Part shown: in pieces, positions 15,618-22,908 of the stretch
How positions within the stretch are numbered: the first letter of the stretch is position 1
Layout: the number at the start of each line of letters is the position of its first letter
NCBI GenBank assembly: GCA_045531405.1
Contig: JAZSDX010000002.1
Span: 1-23,187 of the forward strand
Reading direction: 5' to 3'
DNA: 23,187 bases
Source: RGIG4079 sp045531405
Lineage (GTDB): Bacteria > Bacteroidota > Bacteroidia > Bacteroidales > Muribaculaceae
Program-made: the position numbers and the translations under genes
Notes under the pieces: model-generated
Told to the model about the DNA's origin: nothing
Database searches by the model: none
Seen by the model: the letters and a program-made list of their open reading frames with translations, nothing else

Positions 15618-18341
15618 CTAATTAGTTAATGCAGTGCGACTGCCTGGTTCTTCAGCCCAAATCATAGGCTTTTGTAGCCATTTATAATTTTTATATGCTC
15701 CGAGACGAATAAGTTCTTCACTGTTGTAAATTTCATCACATTGAGGGTCATAGTTGATTCGTTGTATCCAATTATTTTCTTGTTCTTCTTCAGTTAATCC
15801 ATCCACCCAGTATGGTAAATATAAGTTATGAGGTCGGCGTAGAGTTGGATAAACTATTTCTTTATTTATGCCAATGCCAACACCATTAAGATTATTGCTA
15901 TAATGATAGCGACGCATGTCAGTCCATTGTTCGGGTTGCATATATAAAGCAATATATTTTTGCATCATTAAATCAGAGAGAGAATATTCAGCTTCATTAA
16001 AGAACCATCGGTTGTTGCCAAATGTAGAGCATGCTCTCGCTGTTGTCGTAGAGGTTTCTCCATTAGCATTTACGTATTCAATTGTCGTATTTTCATTGTT
16101 TAGAAACGCTCCAATATATGATTCAAATCTTGCAATGTTAGCATTGTTTGTTGCTTCATCAACGCGTTCGGTTGCAAATGTTGAACTTGGATAAATATTA
16201 TTATTTTTCCAAAGGTAGAAATCAAGATGACGTTGTATGTTATATTGAGTTGCTTCTTTGGCAAGTTGGCACGCTTTAGCTTTTTCGCCTAACCAATAAT
16301 ATGCTTCAGCTTGAATAAAATATAATTCCTCCATAATAAACAATGGATTGTAAGTGTTTATTGCACCAGCAAATGCGCCACAATAAAGATTTGGGAATGT
16401 CGAACGAGGGAAAGAAGAACTTGCTCCAATATTATTTTCAAGGTATCGATACATTGTGGTTACAGTTGTATCTGACTCTGAAATAGGACCTTCAGCGGGT
16501 TGCATTAAGAGCATTATGCGAGGGTCGTTTGCATATCCATTTCGACGGTCATATGTGCCACGTTTTCGTTCATCATCTTGATAACTGATGCCTAAACAAT
16601 CTTCCATAAAGAATTTTGAAGGAACGACATCTGTGCCTAAACGATTCTGACGAGATTCCCAAATATTAACTTTGGGTTCGCCTTCACTCCAAGGAGAATA
16701 ATCGTTTACGTTTAATACATAAGGCCGTTGTAACTCACCAGAGAAATAATAGCGAGGTTCAGAACCAAACCAAGAGCCATAAATATTGTCGCTTGAACGC
16801 CATGCATCAATAGCCTTTTGCGCAGTCTCTATTATTTGGTTACAAATTGCTGCACTTGTATCAATGTTAGGAATGTTACGAAGCAATAGACGGGCTTTAA
16901 CGGCATAAACAAGTCCTTTCCAACTATTGAGATTGCCACTATATATATTGTCAAAATCTTTGTGTATTAATAGATTATCGGGACTATTACCTATAAGAGG
17001 ATCTTCAATCATTGCGATAAGTGAATCGGCCTCGGCTAACATCCATTTGTATATATCTTCTTGAGTTTCAAATCTGGCTTTATAACCTCTTATATAACTA
17101 TCGCCTAAACTTGTCCACATATAGTCTGCCATACATTTGAATCGTTCATTTGATGGCATATCTCCAAATTGGTCGGTTGTCATTTGGGTGGTTAATAATC
17201 TCATTGCTCTTGCAATAATCTCGTAGTTTGGAGATTCTAATTCTTGTGATATCCTAATTAATTTGTGAACAGTAGTGCCTAAATCATGATAATGACGACG
17301 CCATTGTGGGTGGCGATTTACATTCAAAAAATCCCATCCTTGTTTGTAGGGGTATGAACCTGTTTGAGAATTACTTGTAGTAGTTAAACATTGAGATAAG
17401 TAAATGTTATAATCGGCATAGTCATAAACCAATTGTTGGGTATAAAAAGTTGCGTTAGACATTAAATCTTTAGCCACATCGGTTGCATCTTCTATGTGAT
17501 CTCCTCCTTTGACAGGTCTTATTGGTAACGCATTTGTCCGTAATCCAACGATGTTTTCTAATGCCAAATCAGGACGATCTTTTGTGATATGTAATTGATA
17601 AGAACGCACATTATTAAATGGGATGTATTCAAAAGGTTCATAGAAGCAATAAGTCCCCGATTGTAGAGTAATTTCATTTGAACCGGCTATGCTTGGGATG
17701 AAAATACTATTATAGTTTGGACCAGTAACTTGATATCCTTCCACTCCTTTATATGTAATCCATTGCCAACTACATTTTTCAATTAATTCCACAATTTCAA
17801 GGTGGGTAGGCATTCTCCAACTTCCGCTTAATTGTTTGCGAGCTGCATCATATTGAGTGCCACTAATGTTGTAGCCAATATAAGAGAATATGCTATCCGA
17901 ATTATAAAATTTATAGTTTTGGGGTGTGGGATTTTCAATGGTCTCGATTTCTCCCCAACGATATAAATTTCCAAGATTTTCTGGAGTATTTGCCCCTAAA
18001 TTCCAACCAGCCCAGTTTACTGATAACCCAAGGTCAACTTCTTGACAAACAGCAACTCCATAGTCACTCGTTTTTATTCGAGGAGTAACAAATGTAATAC
18101 TATCAATTGATTCTATGGATAATTGATAAGTAGTATCTTTTTTGTGAATTAGTTGTGTTATATATCCATTTTTCGTTGTACCAAATATATCAATATTTGA
18201 TAGAGAAATGCTATCAATATCATTATCACAAAATGAATATAACTTATTAGAATTGAAATGTATATATGTTGATTTATTAGCTGCAATAGCAATGAGTGTA
18301 ATTGAAAATATAGCTATAAAGCTGAACAATAACTTTTTCAT
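15618..18341 (-). CDS. FISUMP domain fused to a SusD/RagB-like domain, 907 aa
   Basis: A signal peptide (about 1-21) lacks a lipobox Cys. Residues about 25-87 form a short beta region ending IDSITFVTP, common in front of Bacteroidales surface modules. Residues about 101-278 are a FISUMP domain: VDLGLSVNWAGWNLGA, GNLYRWGE, GSWRMPTHLEIVELI, the SIFIPSIAG segment and the terminal LPIRPV. Residues about 285-907 resemble SusD/RagB-like lipoproteins of the SusD-like_2 type, with QWRRHYHDL, a TTDQFGDMP motif, helical repeats such as FIQAEAYYWLGEKAKA, and the late ALYMQPEQWTDMRRY motif. SusD partners are normally separate lipoproteins next to a SusC transporter gene; none is here. The start ATG overlaps the stop of the 154-aa gene upstream by 4 nt. 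A secreted glycan- or ligand-binding role is likely; the fusion is seen, the function inferred. Confidence 0.8.
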   Translation of the reverse strand: MKKLLFSFIAIFSITLIAIAANKSTYIHFNSNKLYSFCDNDIDSISLSNIDIFGTTKNGYITQLIHKKDTTYQLSIESIDSITFVTPRIKTSDYGVAVCQEVDLGLSVNWAGWNLGANTPENLGNLYRWGEIETIENPTPQNYKFYNSDSIFSYIGYNISGTQYDAARKQLSGSWRMPTHLEIVELIEKCSWQWITYKGVEGYQVTGPNYNSIFIPSIAGSNEITLQSGTYCFYEPFEYIPFNNVRSYQLHITKDRPDLALENIVGLRTNALPIRPVKGGDHIEDATDVAKDLMSNATFYTQQLVYDYADYNIYLSQCLTTTSNSQTGSYPYKQGWDFLNVNRHPQWRRHYHDLGTTVHKLIRISQELESPNYEIIARAMRLLTTQMTTDQFGDMPSNERFKCMADYMWTSLGDSYIRGYKARFETQEDIYKWMLAEADSLIAMIEDPLIGNSPDNLLIHKDFDNIYSGNLNSWKGLVYAVKARLLLRNIPNIDTSAAICNQIIETAQKAIDAWRSSDNIYGSWFGSEPRYYFSGELQRPYVLNVNDYSPWSEGEPKVNIWESRQNRLGTDVVPSKFFMEDCLGISYQDDERKRGTYDRRNGYANDPRIMLLMQPAEGPISESDTTVTTMYRYLENNIGASSSFPRSTFPNLYCGAFAGAINTYNPLFIMEELYFIQAEAYYWLGEKAKACQLAKEATQYNIQRHLDFYLWKNNNIYPSSTFATERVDEATNNANIARFESYIGAFLNNENTTIEYVNANGETSTTTARACSTFGNNRWFFNEAEYSLSDLMMQKYIALYMQPEQWTDMRRYHYSNNLNGVGIGINKEIVYPTLRRPHNLYLPYWVDGLTEEEQENNWIQRINYDPQCDEIYNSEELIRLGAYKNYKWLQKPMIWAEEPGSRTALTN

Positions 18342-18802
18342 CGAGATATAGATATTTTAGTTGATACTCCGTTAACGCTCACAATGTATATGCCATTATT
18401 AAGGCTGTTGAAATATAGAATATAATAATCTTCAATTGAGTTTTCGCAGTTTATTAAGCGACCATCAATGCTATAAATAGAAATATTACTATTTGTTGGT
18501 AGCCCTGTTATAATAAGAGCATCTTCTTTTTGATTGAATGAAATATTGTCATTGATGATATTTGCGACATTAGCACCTTCGTTATAAATTAATCGAGCAA
18601 CGTTGTTGCGATCGAATTCTGTAGTTGATTCGGTTGTTGAAATAATTAATTTATTATTAGAATATGTAATAGTAGGATTCTCTCCTTTAAATGTAATTAC
18701 AGATGCAGTCCCATCTCTCATTGTTAAAGTTATGCCGTTATATTCTTGAGCAAAAACAACATTAGCAATGGTCATGAATAAAAGTAAGATTTTTGTTCTC
18801 AT
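18338..18802 (-). CDS. Small secreted protein with a T9SS-like C-terminal tail, 154 aa
   Basis: A signal peptide (about 1-18, ending VFAQ) is followed by a beta-rich stretch (GITLTMRDGTASVITF and ITYSNNKLIIST) and a C-terminal region from about 90 to 154. That region resembles a Por secretion (T9SS type A) sorting domain, with the strand pattern ISIYSIDGRLI and the closing LNNGIYIVSVNG plus basic residues. There is no catalytic or binding domain between. Its stop overlaps the start of the FISUMP-SusD gene by 4 nt (ATGA), so the two are probably translated together. It may be a surface-attached partner or a relic carrier. The sorting-domain call is by pattern only and moderately sure. Confidence 0.65.
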   Translation of the reverse strand: MRTKILLLFMTIANVVFAQEYNGITLTMRDGTASVITFKGENPTITYSNNKLIISTTESTTEFDRNNVARLIYNEGANVANIINDNISFNQKEDALIITGLPTNSNISIYSIDGRLINCENSIEDYYILYFNSLNNGIYIVSVNGVSTKISISR

Positions 18803-18817
18803 AATAAAAATAAGAGC

Positions 18818-18841
18818 CTAAATTGTTAGTTTGCAATTTAG
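18818..18841 (-). promoter_or_regulatory. 8-bp perfect hairpin in the leader of the T9SS-tail gene
   Basis: CTAAATTG (18818-18825) and CAATTTAG (18834-18841) are exact inverted repeats with an 8-nt loop, 16 nt upstream of the ATG. No canonical -7 box for this gene was found nearby, so the hairpin may be an operator or leader structure. Confidence 0.3.
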
Positions 18842-18915
18842 TTATTTATGGCTCATTAAAACAACTAAACTGCGATTTTCTACAAAGGTTGGAATTAGAA
18901 TAGAGAAAAAAAAAT

Positions 18916-18942
18916 ATGTCTCTTACTGAAAAAAGTTGTCAG
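18916..18942 (+). repeat. Left terminal inverted repeat of the IS3 element
   Basis: It begins ATGTCTCTTACTG and ends GTTGTCAG, pairing with 20395-20421 at 22 of 27 positions. An in-frame TTG at 18936 lies inside it and is not a credible start codon for orfA. Confidence 0.65.
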
Positions 18943-18968
18943 ATTTTGAGGTCAAAAACTCAAGATCA

Positions 18969-19343
18969 ATGGAAAGACAACCGTATCAGAGGTACGAGGA
19001 ATCGTACAAACTCAAGGTAGTGAACTACTACTTTGAGCACGGAGAGGATCGAAAATCGACTCTCGAGGAGTTCGGAATCGACCATGCCAATCTACGAGAC
19101 TGGCTTCGTCGTTATCCACGTAAGGGAAAAGTAGTATCTTTGCTGTCACAAATAGAAAAAGAGATGGCAAAGAGTTACAAACAATTGCCTGTTGACGCAG
19201 TGTCGGCACAAGTCGAGTACGAGCGGCTGCAACGCGAGCTTGAGCTTGAAAAGCTCAAAACGAAGGCTCTTGAAACCATGATTGACATTGCCGAGAGCGA
19301 CCTCAAAGTGCCAATCAGAAAAAAATCTGGTGCCAAACAGTGA
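18969..19343 (+). CDS. IS3 transposase subunit OrfA, 124 aa
   Basis: This is the helix-turn-helix DNA-binding subunit. The YEESYKLKVVNYYFEHGED opening is followed by an HTH with LEEFGIDHANLRDWLRRYP, and a leucine-zipper-like coiled coil at about 75-105 (YERLQRELELEKLKTKALE). The ATG at 18969 is chosen because the upstream in-frame TTG at 18936 is within the terminal inverted repeat. The stop overlaps the GTG start of orfB. A run of seven A at 19319-19325, in the zero-frame phasing A AAA AAA, lies 16 nt before the stop and is a classic -1 slippery site for making the OrfAB transposase. Confidence 0.88.
   Translation: MERQPYQRYEESYKLKVVNYYFEHGEDRKSTLEEFGIDHANLRDWLRRYPRKGKVVSLLSQIEKEMAKSYKQLPVDAVSAQVEYERLQRELELEKLKTKALETMIDIAESDLKVPIRKKSGAKQ
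19319..19325 (+). promoter_or_regulatory. Programmed -1 frameshift site (A AAA AAA)
   Basis: Zero-frame codons AGA AAA AAA place the heptamer A_AAA_AAA in correct slippery phase. A -1 shift reads ATC TGG TGC CAA ACA GTG AAT GCG, which runs in frame into orfB with no stop, as expected for IS3-family OrfAB production. Confidence 0.8.
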
Positions 19344-20278
19344 ATGCGCTTCGCACAATGTTTCCCTACGAAAGCATGGAGACATTGTGCGCATTGTTTG
19401 GCAAAAGTCGTCAAGCGTATTACAAATGGCGTCCATCAGACTTTGCTCAAGCTGCGATGGAGGACATCATAATAGAAGAGGTCAAGAAGATAAGAGAGAC
19501 GGCCCCCGGTATAGGCTCATACACTCTTTATCCTCTGCTACTCAATATTTTCGGCAAGGAAAATATGATAGGTAGGGATAGGTTTTATACCCTTATGAAG
19601 GAGAGGGGGCTTCAACTGAAAAAACGACGTACATACAGAACAACCAACTCTTGGCACCATTTTCACAAGTGGAAGAATCTAGTTAAGGATTTTATTCCAA
19701 CATCACCGAACCAGCTTTGGGTCAGTGATATAACCTATATAAAACTAATGAATGGTGTCGTTTATCTGCATCTGATAAGTGATGCGTACTCTCGGAAAAT
19801 CCTTGGATGGATCGTAGCTCAGTCGCTTGAGGCCAGGCACACTCTTGAGGCCTTTAATATGGCAGCGAAAAACGCAGCTGAATATGGTGTAGATTTTAGC
19901 ACGCTGATTCATCACAGCGACCGTGGCGTCCAATACTGCTGCAACCTGTATGTGAGTCGTCTCCAGGACTTGGGCATAAATATTTCCATGACTGAGGAAT
20001 ATAAACCGACCGACAATGCTAAGGCCGAACGTGTAAACGGCATTATAAAGCAGCTGTTTATCGACGGACAGGAATTCAGTGAGATATCTGATGTTTACTA
20101 TACGCTATCACGTGGAATCCCATTCTACAACGATGTACGGCCCCACAGCAGCATCAGCCACGAAACGCCCTCTCGGGTTCACGACGGACTAGTAAACGAC
20201 CCCAAACAGCTTTGGAAGAGCCGTCGAAGGGACGGATATGTTCATGCAGAAATGATGTCGGCTGCTGCGGGGGATTAA
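19340..20278 (+). CDS. IS3 transposase subunit OrfB (DDE integrase), 312 aa
   Basis: This is a retroviral-integrase-fold catalytic subunit. Asp130 (in WVSDITYI), Asp194 (HHSDRGVQY) and Glu230 (AKAERVNG) form an intact DD(35)E triad with exactly 35 residues between the second Asp and the Glu. The N-terminal HTH_21-like region (GSYTLYPLL) and the C-terminal YNDVRPHSSISHETP are typical. The ORF starts with GTG at 19340, overlapping the orfA stop, and can also be read through the -1 frameshift as OrfAB. No disruption is seen, so the element could be active. Confidence 0.95.
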   Translation: MNALRTMFPYESMETLCALFGKSRQAYYKWRPSDFAQAAMEDIIIEEVKKIRETAPGIGSYTLYPLLLNIFGKENMIGRDRFYTLMKERGLQLKKRRTYRTTNSWHHFHKWKNLVKDFIPTSPNQLWVSDITYIKLMNGVVYLHLISDAYSRKILGWIVAQSLEARHTLEAFNMAAKNAAEYGVDFSTLIHHSDRGVQYCCNLYVSRLQDLGINISMTEEYKPTDNAKAERVNGIIKQLFIDGQEFSEISDVYYTLSRGIPFYNDVRPHSSISHETPSRVHDGLVNDPKQLWKSRRRDGYVHAEMMSAAAGD

Positions 20279-20292
20279 ATAAGGAATTCCCT

Positions 20293-20326
20293 CAACTCTG
20301 GAGGCTCTGCGTAGCCTCCAGAGTTG
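20293..20326. repeat. 14-bp perfect hairpin downstream of orfB
   Basis: CAACTCTGGAGGCT and AGCCTCCAGAGTTG pair exactly around a 6-nt loop. It is GC-rich for this window, 14 nt after the orfB stop, and has no T-run. It lies inside the IS right end. Confidence 0.75.
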
Positions 20327-20394
20327 GCAGTGTCAACCAAAACAACTACCTTTGTAAACCTAATCAGTAAATTGTAAACTTAACCGACCTTTAT

Positions 20395-20421
20395 CTGACA
20401 ACCTTTTTTAGGAAATGACAT
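20395..20421 (-). repeat. Right terminal inverted repeat of the IS3 element
   Basis: Read on the minus strand it gives ATGTCATTTCCT followed by an A-run and GTTGTCAG, matching the left repeat at 22 of 27 positions. Confidence 0.65.
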
Positions 20422-20436
20422 CCCATCTTTATGTTT

Positions 20437-20556
20437 TAACTATAAATTTACACATCAAAACAAACTTTAACAAATAGGGGGTAAAGCAACCTATTTTGTA
20501 TAAATTTGCAGTTAAATTTCTCAGAGAGATACACTTTTTACACAAATTTATAGTTA
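20437..20556. promoter_or_regulatory. Promoter segment bounded by 13-bp inverted repeats (candidate inverton)
   Basis: TAACTATAAATTT (20437-20449) and AAATTTATAGTTA (20544-20556) are perfect inverted repeats flanking 94 bp. The right arm ends on the A of the lipoprotein ATG. The segment contains a Bacteroides -7 box TAAATTTG at 20501-20508 reading toward the gene; no clear -33 was found. This is the layout of phase-variable invertible promoters in Bacteroidales, but no invertase gene is in the window. A simple operator dyad is the alternative. Confidence 0.45.
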
Positions 20557-22568
20557 TGAAAGTTGAAAAAATGTTTTTGCGTGCTATGCAAATTTGCATG
20601 GTCTTAGCAATATTTTGCGTATTTTATGCATGCAGTGAAGAAAATGTTACTCACGAGCCTGAACCTCCAACAGAAGACCCTGTTCCGGCAGGTAATGCCG
20701 GTGAAGTTGAGTTTGACATCACCAACAATAATAGCGAAGGTGGTAACAACGGTGAAGGCTCAGGAAGTGGCACAACCCCTGAAGACCCTGCAGTTGCCAC
20801 TGCTGAAGAGTGTGTAGATATGATTATTAGTGCCAAAAGTTCTTACAACGATCCCAATGGAACTACATTCACTTGTGAACCTAAAGCAACAATTACATTG
20901 TCGGTTGATTTAGACACCGTGTATGCAAAAGACATTGAAACACTGACGAAAGTTATTGGGACACCCAAAGTCACTACCGGAAACACTGGTACTAATCCCG
21001 TTAATTACACAACCAACCAAACATTCAATGTAGGTGGACAAAATGTTACATTTAATCTTGGTTATGAAGTCTATACTCACACTAACAGTAAGAAGCAAAA
21101 GATTGAAATGCCATATATTAAAGTAAATAACGCAAACTTTGGTGCATGTACTCCCACTGAAACTGAAGCCAAGTCAAGAAGTACAGAAACTGCGAGTATT
21201 CGATTGGCAAATGTTACTGTTGTCCCTGCCCAAAAGGCTATGAGCCGTTCAATAACAGTTACCGATTCAACAACATACGAGGTAACAGTAAGATTTAATC
21301 TTGATGTTGAGAGCAAAAACTCTGCTAATGATAGCAAGCAAACATTATCGTTTGAGGTTAAATATATTGCTGTTATAACAGAAACGATAGAGTATGATGG
21401 AGCAAAATTGACCTACGAAGTTCAATCTAATGCTTCGCCTCAAAATGGTGTATATGTGGCGAATGACCCTGAAAAACCGTTGGAAATTTTGGTTAAGCAA
21501 GAAAGTTCGTTTATGGGAACAGATGGAGTTACTCAAACAGGTAGTGCAACTACCAAAATCACCGCTGTTGCTCCGGATGATGTTTATTTTGCAAACAAAG
21601 ACGCCATTAGCGAAGATGAAGTTAAAAAACACACGGCAATCACGGTTGAAGAGGAAAACTTGACAGCGCCTCTGCCTTATTATGACTTTGAAGAGGTTAA
21701 GTTTGAAGGTTATAATATTAAAAGTTCAAATGTTACTGATACACTTGAGACTTATCACGTTGTTGCGAAATATTCACAGGTTGCAAAACCGGTAAATGTT
21801 GAAACAGCGACTGATAAACCGGACGAACTTAAGTTTGCTTATCAAGTTGAGTTTATTGCGAAGGTTAAGATTGAGTTGGTTGATACCAAGTATCGTCAAG
21901 CGTATGAATGGTTGCCACCTCATGACAACATTCCATGGCGTTATCATTTTATTGTGTATCGTGATAGAATTTATTCTAACGGCAAAACAGTAACCGATAC
22001 ATTTACTTCTGTTAATCGCATTGTGGAGTATGCTATACATGTTGGAGGTGGATGGTCCAATAACACTAAAGCTCCTTACGAAAAAGATGATCACATGGAC
22101 CCCAATGCCACAGATACTTTATCTTATTGTGTTTTTGCTTATACTGATGTTGATGCTGACATATCAAAAATAACAGAAACAGAATTACGGGATCCTATAG
22201 AGTATGGTTATTCAGATGATTTCGGCACATATGAAAATGATAGAACCGGGCAATATTTTTCTGATTCTAAAACAGATGGTGGATGGTATTATGTTCGAAG
22301 CGGCAATTATAGAAGTTTTTATATTTTTTATGAGGGCGTGCTTCGTCTTAATAGTTATCCTTCTATACAAACGTATAATTATTTCTTATATTTAGATGGA
22401 AAAATATTTGTGTTTGATAGGGTTGATTTGTCAACTTGTACGTCAGAATGCACTTTGGAAGATGCTGAAAGCGATTTCCGCGGAAAAGTTAAAGTACTAA
22501 AACATAAATTTGGTATAGACTGGTTAGGCAAACACTGTAGAGTAGAACTAACAGACACAATATACTAA
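20556..22568 (+). CDS. Large surface lipoprotein of unknown family, 670 aa
   Basis: I do not recognise this protein. A type II signal peptide with lipobox VFYAC makes Cys26 the lipid anchor; a start at the ATG at 20571 would place it at Cys21. The ATG at 20556 is preferred over an in-frame TTG at 20496, which overlaps the promoter. Residues about 34-80 are a low-complexity linker rich in Glu, Pro, Gly, Asn and Ser. Residues about 85-500 are Thr/Val-rich beta structure, with recurring LSFEVKYIAVITETIEYDGA-like and FAYQVEFIAKVKIELVD-like strands, suggesting tandem Ig-like modules. The C-terminal about 170 residues have Tyr/Trp/Phe-rich stretches (GGWYYVRSGNYRSFYIF). An adhesin- or fimbria-like surface role is possible but unproven. 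It stands alone behind a candidate invertible promoter. Confidence 0.75.
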   Translation: MKVEKMFLRAMQICMVLAIFCVFYACSEENVTHEPEPPTEDPVPAGNAGEVEFDITNNNSEGGNNGEGSGSGTTPEDPAVATAEECVDMIISAKSSYNDPNGTTFTCEPKATITLSVDLDTVYAKDIETLTKVIGTPKVTTGNTGTNPVNYTTNQTFNVGGQNVTFNLGYEVYTHTNSKKQKIEMPYIKVNNANFGACTPTETEAKSRSTETASIRLANVTVVPAQKAMSRSITVTDSTTYEVTVRFNLDVESKNSANDSKQTLSFEVKYIAVITETIEYDGAKLTYEVQSNASPQNGVYVANDPEKPLEILVKQESSFMGTDGVTQTGSATTKITAVAPDDVYFANKDAISEDEVKKHTAITVEEENLTAPLPYYDFEEVKFEGYNIKSSNVTDTLETYHVVAKYSQVAKPVNVETATDKPDELKFAYQVEFIAKVKIELVDTKYRQAYEWLPPHDNIPWRYHFIVYRDRIYSNGKTVTDTFTSVNRIVEYAIHVGGGWSNNTKAPYEKDDHMDPNATDTLSYCVFAYTDVDADISKITETELRDPIEYGYSDDFGTYENDRTGQYFSDSKTDGGWYYVRSGNYRSFYIFYEGVLRLNSYPSIQTYNYFLYLDGKIFVFDRVDLSTCTSECTLEDAESDFRGKVKVLKHKFGIDWLGKHCRVELTDTIY

Positions 22569-22578
22569 TAATAACCAC

Positions 22579-22743
22579 CGTAGAACGAGCCTAAACATTA
22601 AAGTTCAAAACGGTAAAGCACAAAAGGTGAAATTCACCGGCGAAGCACCTTCAATCGAAGGTATGACCAACATCTTCGACGCAAAAGCAAAGAAACTCCC
22701 TTCAAAACTCAAACCCGGCGAATACCAAGTGTGGGCTAAGTAA
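22579..22743 (+). pseudogene. Orphan 3' remnant of a coding sequence, about 54 codons
   Basis: Starting 10 nt after the lipoprotein stop, in a different frame, an open stretch encodes a protein-like sequence containing SLNIKVQNGKAQKVKF and ending LKPGEYQVWAK with TAA at 22741-22743. It has no start codon near its beginning; stops lie upstream in the same frame. Its codon choice (TTC, AAC, CTC, GCA, CCC) differs from the AT-rich neighbours. A strong terminator 23 nt downstream fits a former gene end. It looks like the C-terminus of a surface protein whose body was lost or replaced. The family is unknown. Confidence 0.5.
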
Positions 22744-22766
22744 AATAAAAACTTCAATATAACACA

Positions 22767-22808
22767 AACAGTGAGTCAAAATGAAAATGACTCACTGTTG
22801 TTTTTTTA
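22767..22808 (+). terminator. Strong intrinsic terminator
   Basis: AACAGTGAGTCA (22767-22778) and TGACTCACTGTT (22788-22799) form a perfect 12-bp stem with a 9-nt loop, followed by GTTTTTTTA. It would terminate the lipoprotein transcript, and formerly the gene whose remnant precedes it. Confidence 0.92.
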
Positions 22809-22878
22809 TATCTCAACCTAAATATTACTCTAACAACAATTATTTTTGAAAAAGATGCGTTTTCCTATGAATTTTGCC

Positions 22879-22886
22879 TAACTTTG
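22879..22886 (+). promoter_or_regulatory. -7 box of the downstream lipoprotein gene
   Basis: TAACTTTG matches TAnnTTTG, 22 nt before the ATG at 22909. The nearest TTTG upstream (22845-22848) is 30 nt away, too far for a normal -33, so only the -7 element is supported. Confidence 0.5.
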
Positions 22887-22908
22887 CCATAATAAACAAT
22901 CCAATAAC

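Larger units (their letters stand above)
18917..20420 (+). mobile_element. IS3-family insertion sequence, about 1504 bp
   Basis: The element carries overlapping orfA and orfB genes and ends in imperfect inverted repeats. Left 18916-18942 and right 20395-20421 match at 22 of 27 positions, with an innermost GTTGTCAG exact on both sides. The outer ends read TGTC and GACA, fitting the 5'-TG...CA-3' rule of IS3. No 3-5 bp target duplication is seen at these ends (left flank ATA, right flank TCC), so either my end call is off by some bases or the copy has been rearranged. Length is typical for the family. Confidence 0.8.

Noticed and set aside
18936..18968. Longer orfA start at TTG 18936
   Set aside because: The codon lies inside the IS terminal inverted repeat; the ATG at 18969 gives the usual family N-terminus.
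20496..20555. Lipoprotein start at TTG 20496
   Set aside because: It would place 20 extra residues before a complete lipoprotein signal peptide and overlaps the -7 box and inverted repeat.
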